DNA from: Bacteroidales bacterium
GTDB lineage: Bacteria > Bacteroidota > Bacteroidia > Bacteroidales > UBA932
Direction of reading: 5' to 3'
Length of the DNA: 34,367 nt
Assembly (NCBI GenBank): GCA_009784635.1
Contig: WRBG01000003.1
Span: forward strand, 1-34,367
Position 1 is the first letter of the stretch. Every line of letters starts with the position of its first letter. The notes below the pieces were generated by a model, which was not told where the DNA came from, did not search any database, and was given only the letters and a program-made list of their open reading frames with translations. Both the position numbers and the translations under genes were made by a program. Below, one piece after another: positions 1-7,871 of this stretch.

Positions 1-1669
1 CGATTTGGCCTTTCAGTTCTGCCATCCTTTGATGGAGAAAATCGTCAAGCTCAAAGAGCAGGATTTTAAAGACAGGGAGCATTTTGATGATGCGCCTGCA
101 GATGTGGCCGATGCTTTGGACAACTACGACAAGGTGTTGGAAATTGTTGGAGACATATGCGCAAATACCATTGCTCCCAACGCAGAAGAAGCAGACCACG
201 AGGGGCCCGCGCTCCACGATGGCCGCGTAACCTACGCCCGCGCCACCACAGAAAACCACCGGATGCTTACACAGGCAGGCGTGTACGGCATGTTCCTGCC
301 CCGCGAATATGACGGACTCAACTTTTCGATGGTTCCCTACATCATGGCAGCCGAGATTGTTTCCCGCGCCGACGCAGGATTCTCCAATATATGGGGCCTC
401 CAAGATTGTGCCGAAACCATTCACGAATACGCCTCTCAAGAAGTCAAAGACGAATTTCTTCACCGTATCCACAGGGGCGAAACCTGCTCCATGGACCTTA
501 CCGAGCCGGACGCCGGCAGCGACTTGCAAGCTGTTATGCTCAAAGCGACTTGGGATGAGGAAACCGGTTTTTGGCTGCTTAACGGAGTCAAACGTTTTAT
601 CACCAACGGAGACGCCCCAATCAAACTGATACTTGCCCGTTCCGAGGAAGGTACTACAGACGGGCGCGGCCTCTCCTATTTTGTACACGACCAAGCTTGG
701 GGAGGAGTACGGGTACGCAGGATTGAAAATAAATTGGGAATCAAAAGTTCTCCCACCTGCGAACTCACTTTTACCAACGCCCCCGCCAAATTAATCGGCG
801 AACGTAGGCTCGGTTTAATCAAATATACCATGTCGCTGATGAACGGGGCTCGATTGGGCGTAGGCGCCCAGTCGGTCGGAATTTCGGAAGCCGCCTATCG
901 CGAAGCTTTGAAATATGCCCACGAGCGGATTCAATTTGGCAAACCGATTATTCAGTTTTCCGCCGTATATGAAATGCTCGCCACCATTAGGGCTAAATTA
1001 CAGGCATCCCGCGCCCTGCTCTACGAGACCGCCCGTTTTGTAGACATCTACAAAGCATACCACCATATCTCGGAAAGGCGCAAGCTCACCCCCGAAGAAC
1101 GCAGCGAACAAAAGCAATACCAGCGACTGGCTGATTGTTATACGCCGCTGCTCAAGTTCATGGCCGGCGAGTATTCCAACCAAAATGCCTATGACTCCCT
1201 GCAAATCCACGGCGGTTCTGGATTCATGAAAGAGTATCCTATCGAGCGCATCTACCGAGACGCCCGAATCACCACCATTTACGAGGGTACCTCTCAGTTA
1301 CAGGTTATTGCCGCCATAAAAGGCGTGATTACCGGCGCGTTTTCGGCCCAAATCAAAGAATACGCAACCCAATCCGTACAGCCCCAACATACATACCTCA
1401 AAGAATTGCTGATGCACATGACTGAGGAGTACGAGCAAACGGTAAGCTCATTGCAGGGCGCCGAATCGGGACACATTGATATGCACGCACGCCGGTTGGT
1501 AGAAATGGCCGGACACGTCATCATGGGTTATTTGCTGCTCACAGACGCCCAACGTGATGAGTCCTTTGTACGGTCTGCCGAACTCTATATCTTTCAAGCT
1601 CAATCATGGAATATCGAACGGGCTTGCTTTATTCGATGCTTTAAGCCTAAATTTTACGGAAATGTCTAA
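1..1669 (+). CDS. acyl-CoA dehydrogenase, 5' end outside the window
   Basis: Flavoprotein that oxidises acyl-CoA to 2-enoyl-CoA, probably passing electrons to an electron-transfer flavoprotein. The visible 555 residues hold the acyl-CoA dehydrogenase core (TEPDAGSDL in the FAD/substrate region, a helical C-terminal domain with FGKPI) and the IYEGTSQLQ motif, whose Glu (codon 1283-1285) matches the catalytic base of short- and medium-chain enzymes. About 120 residues follow the core, a long-form C-terminus. The frame is open to the left edge (codon 2-4 is Asp) and the first in-window start would be TTG at 5, so the true start lies upstream. The stop overlaps the next gene by 8 nt. The ptb-buk pair elsewhere in the window makes butyryl-CoA dehydrogenase a fair guess, but chain length cannot be read from sequence. 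Confidence 0.93.
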   Translation, partial: DLAFQFCHPLMEKIVKLKEQDFKDREHFDDAPADVADALDNYDKVLEIVGDICANTIAPNAEEADHEGPALHDGRVTYARATTENHRMLTQAGVYGMFLPREYDGLNFSMVPYIMAAEIVSRADAGFSNIWGLQDCAETIHEYASQEVKDEFLHRIHRGETCSMDLTEPDAGSDLQAVMLKATWDEETGFWLLNGVKRFITNGDAPIKLILARSEEGTTDGRGLSYFVHDQAWGGVRVRRIENKLGIKSSPTCELTFTNAPAKLIGERRLGLIKYTMSLMNGARLGVGAQSVGISEAAYREALKYAHERIQFGKPIIQFSAVYEMLATIRAKLQASRALLYETARFVDIYKAYHHISERRKLTPEERSEQKQYQRLADCYTPLLKFMAGEYSNQNAYDSLQIHGGSGFMKEYPIERIYRDARITTIYEGTSQLQVIAAIKGVITGAFSAQIKEYATQSVQPQHTYLKELLMHMTEEYEQTVSSLQGAESGHIDMHARRLVEMAGHVIMGYLLLTDAQRDESFVRSAELYIFQAQSWNIERACFIRCFKPKFYGNV

Positions 1670-2186
1670 TTACAAAACCAAATTGCAGCATATTAAAGCC
1701 TTTGTCTTTGACGTAGACGGCGTATTTACCGACGGCACCGTCTTAGTTACCGAGAGCGGCGATTTCCTTAGGGCGCACCACGCCAAAGACGGCTACGCCA
1801 TCCGCTGTGCCGTAAAGCAAGGCTATCCCGTGGGCATTATCACGGGAGGAACCTCGCCTACCATCATCAAGAGATTTGATATGCTGGGCGTTATAGACGT
1901 ATATTTGGGAGCCGGCGCCAAGATGGAACCTTTTCGTCATTTCTGCGCCAAGTACCGGATAGACCCCGAACAGGTTCTGTATATGGGCGATGATGTTCCC
2001 GACATAGAGGTGATGCGGGTATGCGGCCTCCCCTGCTGCCCTGCCGATGCCATGCCCGAAGTACAGCAAGCGTCCCAATACATATCGCCCCTGTCGGGAG
2101 GCAAGGGCTGCGTCCGAGATGTGGTGGAACAAGCGCTTCGCATCCAAGGTACATGGTATTCGGATGCGCAGGTAGTTTCTGTGTAA
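1662..2186 (+). CDS. kdsC: KdsC/YrbI-family HAD phosphatase (KDO-8-phosphate phosphatase-like)
   Basis: A 174-residue HAD phosphatase of the small, cap-less KdsC type, which dephosphorylates 3-deoxy-manno-octulosonate 8-phosphate in lipopolysaccharide core synthesis. Motif I is FDVDGVFTDG, with nucleophile Asp17 and acid/base Asp19. The motif II Thr is in IITGGTS, and MGDDVPDIEV is the metal-binding motif. I chose ATG 1662 because it gives the normal family length and puts motif I near residue 17. A start at 1554 would add 36 residues read from within the preceding gene. It overlaps that gene by 8 nt and lies 12 nt before maf, which suggests one transcript. A related sugar-phosphate specificity is possible because several KdsC homologues differ in substrate. 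Confidence 0.88.
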   Translation: MSNYKTKLQHIKAFVFDVDGVFTDGTVLVTESGDFLRAHHAKDGYAIRCAVKQGYPVGIITGGTSPTIIKRFDMLGVIDVYLGAGAKMEPFRHFCAKYRIDPEQVLYMGDDVPDIEVMRVCGLPCCPADAMPEVQQASQYISPLSGGKGCVRDVVEQALRIQGTWYSDAQVVSV

Positions 2187-2198
2187 ACAAAGACCGGT

Positions 2199-2810
2199 AT
2201 GCTCCTCCACGAAAGATTAAAAGATTGGCGCGTGATTTTAGGCTCCGGTTCTCCCAGACGGCAGGACTTGCTAAAGGGCTTGGATATTCCGTTTACCATA
2301 GAATACAACCCTCATGTAAAGGAGCAAATCAACCCTACACTGCCCCCTCAAGCCGTTCCCGAGGCCTTAGCTCGGCAAAAATCGCATGCCTTTCTCCGGC
2401 CTTTGGCCTCGGATGAGTTGCTGATTACCGCCGATACATTGGTCTATTGTCGCGGCCAAATACTGGGCAAGCCGCATTCGCGGGAAGAAGCGATGCAGAT
2501 GTTGCAATGCCTGTCGGGTCAGACACATACCGTATGGACAGGCGTATTCCTGCGCACCGACCGGTCAAGCCATAGTTTTACGGCCGCCACCGAGGTGGCT
2601 TTTGCTTTGTTATCGGAAAAGGAGATAGCGTACTACGTAGACCGCTACAAGCCCTACGATAAAGCAGGCGCTTATGGAGCGCAGGACTGGATTGGCTACA
2701 TAGGCATCGAACGCATACAAGGCTCTTATTTTAACGTGATGGGATTACCCGTGCATCTGCTGTATACGCATTTGGAGGATTTTTTGAAGGAGTATCGAAA
2801 GAAATGCTAA
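2199..2810 (+). CDS. maf: Maf-family nucleotide pyrophosphatase
   Basis: A 203-residue Maf/Ham1-fold protein. The family hydrolyses dTTP, UTP or modified nucleoside triphosphates to the monophosphate and is linked to housecleaning and septum inhibition. Family marks are the N-terminal LGSGSPRRQDLL loop, TADTLV with the metal-binding Asp, ILGKPHSREEA, and YDKAGAYGAQ near residue 150, typical of the dTTP/UTP branch. It follows kdsC by 12 nt, an arrangement common in Bacteroidales. Its stop codon is embedded in the promoter -7 box of the following toxin-antitoxin pair. Confidence 0.92.
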   Translation: MLLHERLKDWRVILGSGSPRRQDLLKGLDIPFTIEYNPHVKEQINPTLPPQAVPEALARQKSHAFLRPLASDELLITADTLVYCRGQILGKPHSREEAMQMLQCLSGQTHTVWTGVFLRTDRSSHSFTAATEVAFALLSEKEIAYYVDRYKPYDKAGAYGAQDWIGYIGIERIQGSYFNVMGLPVHLLYTHLEDFLKEYRKKC

Positions 2811-2815
2811 CTTTG
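2783..2815 (+). promoter_or_regulatory. Bacteroidota-type promoter for the toxin-antitoxin pair
   Basis: TTTG at 2783-2786, a 21-nt spacer and TAACTTTG at 2808-2815 fit the Bacteroidota -33/-7 consensus. The predicted RNA start is about 20-25 nt before the antitoxin ATG. The element overlaps the end of maf, so the pair can be expressed independently. No operator palindrome was found by eye. Confidence 0.65.
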
Positions 2816-2844
2816 CGGTATGAAAGTCCGAGCAAGATATAGTC

Positions 2845-3117
2845 ATGACAGTTATTAGTTCAAAAATATTTTCAACAAATCCGATTCACTATTTGAATTT
2901 GGCAATAACAGAAAGTGTTGCCATAAAGCGTGGAAAAATATTATTTCAAATCACGCCAAAATTTCCACTTGAAAACCCAAGTCCAAGTGATGACCCATAT
3001 TTTGCAAATCCGGAAAACGTTGCAGAATTGGAACACAGAATGGAGGAAATTAGAAATGGGAAAGTCAAATTTAGGGTTTTGTCTCCGGAAAGACAAAAAG
3101 AGTTGTTCGAAATATGA
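2845..3117 (+). CDS. putative antitoxin, partner of the YoeB-type toxin
   Basis: A 90-residue protein without a strong family signature. It is called an antitoxin from its size, its place directly before a YoeB-type toxin, and its 4-nt ATGA overlap with the toxin start. The N-terminal half (ISSKIFSTNPIHYLNLA, then KRGKILFQITP) resembles the DNA-binding part of YefM/Phd-like antitoxins. The C-terminal half is charged, as expected of a toxin-wrapping tail. It would bind and neutralise the toxin and probably repress the shared promoter. By eye, base composition is more AT-rich than maf or the following transporter, which hints at acquisition. Confidence 0.72.
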   Translation: MTVISSKIFSTNPIHYLNLAITESVAIKRGKILFQITPKFPLENPSPSDDPYFANPENVAELEHRMEEIRNGKVKFRVLSPERQKELFEI

Positions 3118-3386
3118 ATTATTCGATAGAACTGTCGGAACGTGCGGAATTAGACATTATCAAACTTCGAGAGTCGGGAGATAGACAAGCGTTGAAAAAA
3201 TTAAATACGTTAATCAACGAATTACGTGTGCATCCTGAAACTGGAACAGGCAAACCTGAACGTCTAAAGTATGTTAATAAATGGTCGCGACGAATTAACA
3301 AAAAACACCGCCTAATTTATGAGATTCTTGACCAAATCGTTACGGTTGAAATCATTCAAGCATACGGACATTATGACGATAAGTAG
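3114..3386 (+). CDS. yoeB: YoeB/Txe-family mRNA interferase toxin
   Basis: A 90-residue RelE-superfamily toxin. YoeB proteins bind the ribosome and cut mRNA in the A site. Residues matching the E. coli YoeB active site are present: Glu49 in GKPERLK, Arg66 in RRINKKHRLIYE, and His86-Tyr87 in the C-terminal GHY. The toxin is therefore predicted to be catalytically intact. It overlaps the antitoxin by 4 nt, giving coupled translation, and ends 15 nt before the cation transporter. Confidence 0.9.
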   Translation: MNYSIELSERAELDIIKLRESGDRQALKKLNTLINELRVHPETGTGKPERLKYVNKWSRRINKKHRLIYEILDQIVTVEIIQAYGHYDDK

Positions 3387-3401
3387 TGGAGGATTTTTTA
3401 G

Positions 3402-4295
3402 ATGACCGATAAACTGAGGGAACGAGGTATTTACAAGGTAACCCTTATGGGGAGCCTTGTGAATATTGTATTGGTCATCTTCAAATTCTTTGCGGGCATT
3501 GTGGGCCACAGTTCGGCCATGATTGCAGACGCCACTCATTCGCTGTCCGACCTTATTACGGACGTGATTATTCTTGTTTTTGTGCGGATATCGAGCAAGC
3601 CCAAAGACAAAAACCATGACTACGGACACGGTAAATTCGAAACTTTTGCCACATTGCTCATCGGTATTATCATGTTGACCGTAGGTTTGGGCATTGCGTG
3701 GAGCGGGGCATCGGATATTATCTCCGTCTTTAGGGGGGGGACACTGCAAGAGCCCGGCATGATTGCCTTTTATTGGGCGATTATAACCATTGTATCTAAA
3801 GAAATACTCTATCGTTACACCATTATAAAAGCCCGAACACTAAACTCGGATGTTCTAAAAGCCAATGCTTGGCACCACCGCAGTGATGGACTTACCTCCA
3901 TAGCCACCGCCGCAGGCATCGGGGGCGCTATTTTTCTGGGCGCCCAGTGGACGATTTTAGACCCGTTGGCGGCATTGTTCGTGAGTATTTTCATTGTGGT
4001 CATGGCTGTCAAACTTGTGAGGCCCTGCATAGATGAGTTGATGGAGAAATCGCTGCCCGACGAGGTGGAGAACGAAATAATCTTCATGGTCACCTCATTC
4101 GACGGCCTCAGCGATTTGCACAATCTGCGTACAAGAAAAATCGGAAATAATTGCGCCATCGAGTTCCACATTAGGATGGACGGAGAAGCATCCTTAGCCG
4201 AAACCCACGATAAAATAACCCAAATAGAACTCCGGCTAAAGGAACGCTACGGGCAAGAGACGCACGTGATTATTCACACAGAGCCACTGAAATAA
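3402..4295 (+). CDS. cation diffusion facilitator family transporter
   Basis: A 297-residue inner-membrane divalent-cation/proton antiporter. Hydrophobic segments fill residues 12-205 and a hydrophilic cytoplasmic domain of about 90 residues follows, the usual CDF plan. Metal-site motifs are ADATHSLSD in TM2 (His46, Asp50) and HHRSD in TM5, an HxxxD/HxxxD pair seen in zinc-type members, so Zn2+ is a reasonable but unproven substrate. HDYGHGKFET between TM2 and TM3 is a family hallmark. A run of eight G at 3733-3740 lies in the TM3-TM4 loop region without breaking the frame. It could be read through from the toxin promoter, and the next gene starts 17 nt downstream. Confidence 0.92.
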   Translation: MTDKLRERGIYKVTLMGSLVNIVLVIFKFFAGIVGHSSAMIADATHSLSDLITDVIILVFVRISSKPKDKNHDYGHGKFETFATLLIGIIMLTVGLGIAWSGASDIISVFRGGTLQEPGMIAFYWAIITIVSKEILYRYTIIKARTLNSDVLKANAWHHRSDGLTSIATAAGIGGAIFLGAQWTILDPLAALFVSIFIVVMAVKLVRPCIDELMEKSLPDEVENEIIFMVTSFDGLSDLHNLRTRKIGNNCAIEFHIRMDGEASLAETHDKITQIELRLKERYGQETHVIIHTEPLK

Positions 4296-4312
4296 CTACA
4301 AATCATTAAAAT

Positions 4313-5842
4313 ATGAAAGCTACGCCATCATCCGTCTTCAAGGTCTGTTTTAGCACATTGTTTGTGTTAACCATGCTAACTGCCAATGCCCAGCCCTTGG
4401 AGCCTGTCCCGGGACCAAAAGGGCTTTACGGCTATAAAAACAGCCAAACCGGCGAATTGGTAATACCTTTTCAATACGATATTGCTTATCCCTTTACCAA
4501 TGGCTTTGCCTATGTGGCCATAGACAGTATCGGCAGCTATATGGACAAAACAGGTCTTATTGTTGCATCCGGTTCTGTTTATGCACCTTCTATTTTTTCC
4601 CAAGGATTGGCTGCAATACGCACGGCTGTAGATGATGACTATAAATACGGCTATGTAGATACTACCGGAGCATGGGCAATACCTCCTATCTTTGATACCG
4701 CATATCCTTTCAGCAGAGGTTTGGCCGCGGTATCCATACACGACCGTTTTTACTATATCAACACGGAGGGCAATATAGTAATTGATTTGGATTTTATTGA
4801 AGCTTACCCATTTAGCGGCGAATTGGCGCTGGTAAAAAGCAGAGAGAAGTCTTTATGGGGCTGTATCGATACAACGGGGAAACTCATCATTAATTACCGG
4901 TACAACGCCGCGGGACATTTCTCCGAAGGCATGGCCCCGGTACAATGGGGCGAATTTTGGGGCTTTATCTCCGATAAGGGACTGCAGACAGTATCCTGCC
5001 AGTACGAAACGGTAAGCACCATGAGAAACAACAGGGCCTTGGTGGTATACAACAATTTAGGGGGTTATATCGACCGGAACGGAATTTTGGTAATACCTGC
5101 GGAATATATTCGGGCCTCTCCCTTTATAAACGGTTTGGCATGCGTGTACAAAGATCGCCGTTGGGGGTATATCGACACTTTAGGCAAAATGGTTATCAAG
5201 CCGCAGTTTGAAAGCGCTAATTTCTTTTCTGACGGTTTAGCCTGTGTACGTAAAGGCCGATACGGTTATATTGATCCAACGGGAAAGGTGGTTATAAAAT
5301 ACAGATATCGCGATGCTCTTAATTTTTCACAGGGATTAGCCCGTGTGGGTAATGGCCGTACATACGGGTTTATTGATGTGCAAGAGAACTTGGTCATACC
5401 CATGGAATACGATGATGCCGGCCGTTTTGACCATCGTGGCCTGGCACAGGTTACTAAAAACGGACAAACATACTACATAAACAAGCGGGGCCAAGCAGTA
5501 AAAACACGCGATCTTCTGCACATAGACGAAAAACCAAAATTTCAGGGACGAGATCAAAATACATTTAGTGATTGGGTTAAAAACCAGATAAAATACCCGC
5601 CCGATGCTGAGAAGATAGGCATACAGGGAACCGTATACCTTACTTTTTGCATAGACACAGACGGATCTCTTATCGATGTACAGGTGCTGCAAGGCGTACA
5701 TCCCGATATAGACAGGGAAGCTATAAGGGTAGTTTCTTCATCTCCCAAATGGACGCCGGGAAAGAAAGGAGATAAACCCGTAAAAAAACGCTGCTATCTC
5801 CCCATTCATTTTCACTTGCGTGTACCACAGCCTGTTAGATAA
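4313..5842 (+). CDS. secreted WG-repeat protein with C-terminal TonB-like domain
   Basis: A 509-residue exported protein. The signal peptide spans residues 1-26, with likely cleavage after ANA before QP. Residues of about 30-405 are a series of WG-type beta repeats, each containing an element like YGYID..GK.VI...Y..A..FS.GLA. Residues of about 405-509 match a TonB C-terminal domain: KFQGRD, IKYPPDAEKIGIQGTVYLTF, DGSLIDVQVLQGV, W.PGKKGDKPVKKR. There is no membrane anchor or proline-rich linker of classical TonB, so it is more likely a periplasmic or envelope binding protein than an energy transducer. Its 3' end overlaps the 3' end of recQ on the other strand by 8 bp. The ligand is unknown. Confidence 0.85.
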   Translation: MKATPSSVFKVCFSTLFVLTMLTANAQPLEPVPGPKGLYGYKNSQTGELVIPFQYDIAYPFTNGFAYVAIDSIGSYMDKTGLIVASGSVYAPSIFSQGLAAIRTAVDDDYKYGYVDTTGAWAIPPIFDTAYPFSRGLAAVSIHDRFYYINTEGNIVIDLDFIEAYPFSGELALVKSREKSLWGCIDTTGKLIINYRYNAAGHFSEGMAPVQWGEFWGFISDKGLQTVSCQYETVSTMRNNRALVVYNNLGGYIDRNGILVIPAEYIRASPFINGLACVYKDRRWGYIDTLGKMVIKPQFESANFFSDGLACVRKGRYGYIDPTGKVVIKYRYRDALNFSQGLARVGNGRTYGFIDVQENLVIPMEYDDAGRFDHRGLAQVTKNGQTYYINKRGQAVKTRDLLHIDEKPKFQGRDQNTFSDWVKNQIKYPPDAEKIGIQGTVYLTFCIDTDGSLIDVQVLQGVHPDIDREAIRVVSSSPKWTPGKKGDKPVKKRCYLPIHFHLRVPQPVR

Positions 5843-7733
5843 CTCCCACCATTCCGTCGGCGGTATAAGTCAGTTCGCCTTGTTCCACCATCCAGCGCAG
5901 CAGTTCCTTCACCTGTTCCGGTTCGCGGTTGAACAGGGGGATTAAGGTTTGCACCCGGACGGGGCCGTTCTTCAATTTTTCAAGGATTTCCATACGAAGC
6001 TGGTCCAGCGCTTGCGGACTATTCCGCACTCCTTTTTGTAAACACACATCGCACTGCCCGCAATTATGTTTTTGTTCCTCTCCAAAATAAGCCAAAAGCT
6101 GCTTGCTGCGGCATACGGTGTTGCTTTGCGCATAAGCCAAAATCGAATCCATCCGCTCTTTGTAGCGCTCCTTTTTCCACACGTAATTCTGTACGGATAT
6201 TCTCAAGTTGGCCGGGTCTAAGCGCTCCTCGTGAAAATAAATTTGAGGAGTACGCTTGTGTGGGATATAGTGCAACAGATGACGGCGAGAGAGTTGAATC
6301 AGGTACTCTTTAATCACCACCGACGAACAGCGATTTTGCTGGGCCAAATATTCCTCGTCAATAGGCACAAAACCCGAAAACAATCCGGAATAAAGGCGCA
6401 GCAACAACTTGATAAAGCGGTCCATCTCCGGACTGTTCAATTGGATGCGGTATAATTCGTCCCGCGTAACCGTAAAATGGATTCGGGAGGGATGGTCGGC
6501 CTCTTCGCTCAAGCTAAAATAGCCCTCCTGCTCTAAACAGCACAGGGCATGCCAAGCGGCATTGGGCATCAATGCAAATCTTTTGGCAAATTCCTGTAAA
6601 TTAAAATTATATACTTGTTCTTTACCGCAGCCATAGGCAATATTCAGATAAATAAACACGTTTTGGTATATCTGTTTGATATAGGAAATATCGGGGAACG
6701 AAAGCTTGAAGATTTGTTTGAGCCGCTTGGAATCGGAACTGTTGTACAGCAGCACGGCGTAGGATTTTTGTTCGTCCCGTCCGCCCCGACCTGCTTCTTG
6801 AAAATAAGCCTCCACGCTTTCGGGCAAATCGTAATGACACACAAACCGAACGTCCGACTTGTCTATCCCCATTCCAAAAGCATTGGTCGAAACAATAATC
6901 CGTTTTTTTCCATTTTTCCACGCCTCCTGCTTGGCGCTCCTCAGTTCCGTACTCATGCCGGCATGATAGGCATCGGCTTCTATCCCGTTTGCGCATAAAT
7001 ATTGACTGATTTCCTCGGTCTTCTTGCGCTCCCGCACATATACAATCCCCGTACCTTGAATACCTTCGGCAATCCTAAGCATTTGTCCTAACTTATCTTC
7101 CACCCTCCTCACCACATAGGCGATATTTTTACGTTCAAAACTGTTTACAAACAACTTGGGCTGCTTGAATCCCAATTTATCCATAATATCCCGAGCCACT
7201 TTGGGGGGAGCCGTGGCGGTCAAGGCCACAAAAGAAACCTTGGGAAGCAACTCCCTCAAAAGGGCAATGTTCAGATAAGCCGGACGAAAATCATAGCCCC
7301 ACTGAGAAATACAATGCGCCTCGTCTACCACCACCATGCTGACCTCCATTTTCTCTATCCTTGTTTTAAACAGTTCTGTATGAATACGCTCCGGAGAAAG
7401 ATACATAAATGTGTATCGGCCGTAAATCGCATTGTCAAACGCAATGTCTATTTCTTTGACCGTCAAACCCGAATGAATAGCTATCGCCCTTATATTCCTC
7501 GCTTTAAGATTTTCTACCTGATCCTTCATCAAAGCAATCAGAGGCGTTATCACCAAGCAAATACCCTCTTTTAGCAAAGCAGGCACCTGAAAACAAATGG
7601 ACTTTCCGCCCCCCGTAGGCATCAAAGCCAACAAATCCTCCCCCGCATAGGCAGCCCGAATAATTTCCTCCTGTCCCGGACGAAAATCGGCGTAGCCCCA
7701 ATATTCCTTCAATATATTTCTAAATATGTCCAT
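5835..7733 (-). CDS. recQ: RecQ-family ATP-dependent DNA helicase, form without HRDC
   Basis: A 632-residue 3'-5' helicase for recombination and fork repair. Motifs in order are FRPGQEEII (motif 0), MPTGGGKS (Walker A), VVDEAHCISQWGYDFR (Walker B/DEAH plus the RecQ aromatic loop), ALTATA (III), and FGMGIDKSDVRFV with QEAGRGGRD (V/VI). A zinc-binding set follows in VCRSKQLLAYF and NCGQCDVC, then a winged-helix-like tail ending near the RQC domain with no HRDC. Such a short RecQ is common as a second RecQ in Bacteroidota. An upstream ATG at 7772 adds 13 residues, but it would lie at the predicted RNA start, so I prefer ATG 7733. The gene converges on the WG-repeat gene. Confidence 0.93.
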   Translation of the reverse strand: MDIFRNILKEYWGYADFRPGQEEIIRAAYAGEDLLALMPTGGGKSICFQVPALLKEGICLVITPLIALMKDQVENLKARNIRAIAIHSGLTVKEIDIAFDNAIYGRYTFMYLSPERIHTELFKTRIEKMEVSMVVVDEAHCISQWGYDFRPAYLNIALLRELLPKVSFVALTATAPPKVARDIMDKLGFKQPKLFVNSFERKNIAYVVRRVEDKLGQMLRIAEGIQGTGIVYVRERKKTEEISQYLCANGIEADAYHAGMSTELRSAKQEAWKNGKKRIIVSTNAFGMGIDKSDVRFVCHYDLPESVEAYFQEAGRGGRDEQKSYAVLLYNSSDSKRLKQIFKLSFPDISYIKQIYQNVFIYLNIAYGCGKEQVYNFNLQEFAKRFALMPNAAWHALCCLEQEGYFSLSEEADHPSRIHFTVTRDELYRIQLNSPEMDRFIKLLLRLYSGLFSGFVPIDEEYLAQQNRCSSVVIKEYLIQLSRRHLLHYIPHKRTPQIYFHEERLDPANLRISVQNYVWKKERYKERMDSILAYAQSNTVCRSKQLLAYFGEEQKHNCGQCDVCLQKGVRNSPQALDQLRMEILEKLKNGPVRVQTLIPLFNREPEQVKELLRWMVEQGELTYTADGMVGVI

Positions 7734-7773
7734 CTGTAGCTTACTGATAATGATTATACGACAATTTTTCATG

Positions 7774-7781
7774 CAAATTTA
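7774..7781 (-). promoter_or_regulatory. -7 element for recQ
   Basis: On the minus strand this reads TAAATTTG, an exact TAnnTTTG match. It lies about 40 nt upstream of the preferred recQ start (7733), and the predicted RNA start falls near 7768-7772. No convincing -33 TTTG is seen at the right distance. Confidence 0.45.
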
Positions 7782-7871
7782 GGCATAATTGGAGTCAATC
7801 GTATCGAATAATTCCATATCTTCGTAAAAATTTCTAAATGCTTTATATATTAATCTTAAAATAAAAAAATT

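Noticed and set aside
1554..1661. Longer start for the KdsC-like phosphatase
   Set aside because: Would add 36 residues overlapping the acyl-CoA dehydrogenase; ATG 1662 gives normal length and motif placement.
2820..2858. 12-codon frame starting ATG 2820 before the antitoxin
   Set aside because: Considered as a leader peptide, but it has no attenuator hairpin or regulatory codon run.
5835..5842. 8-bp overlap of convergent WG-repeat and recQ stops, considered as a possible frameshift artefact
   Set aside because: Both proteins end naturally for their families and both frames are intact.
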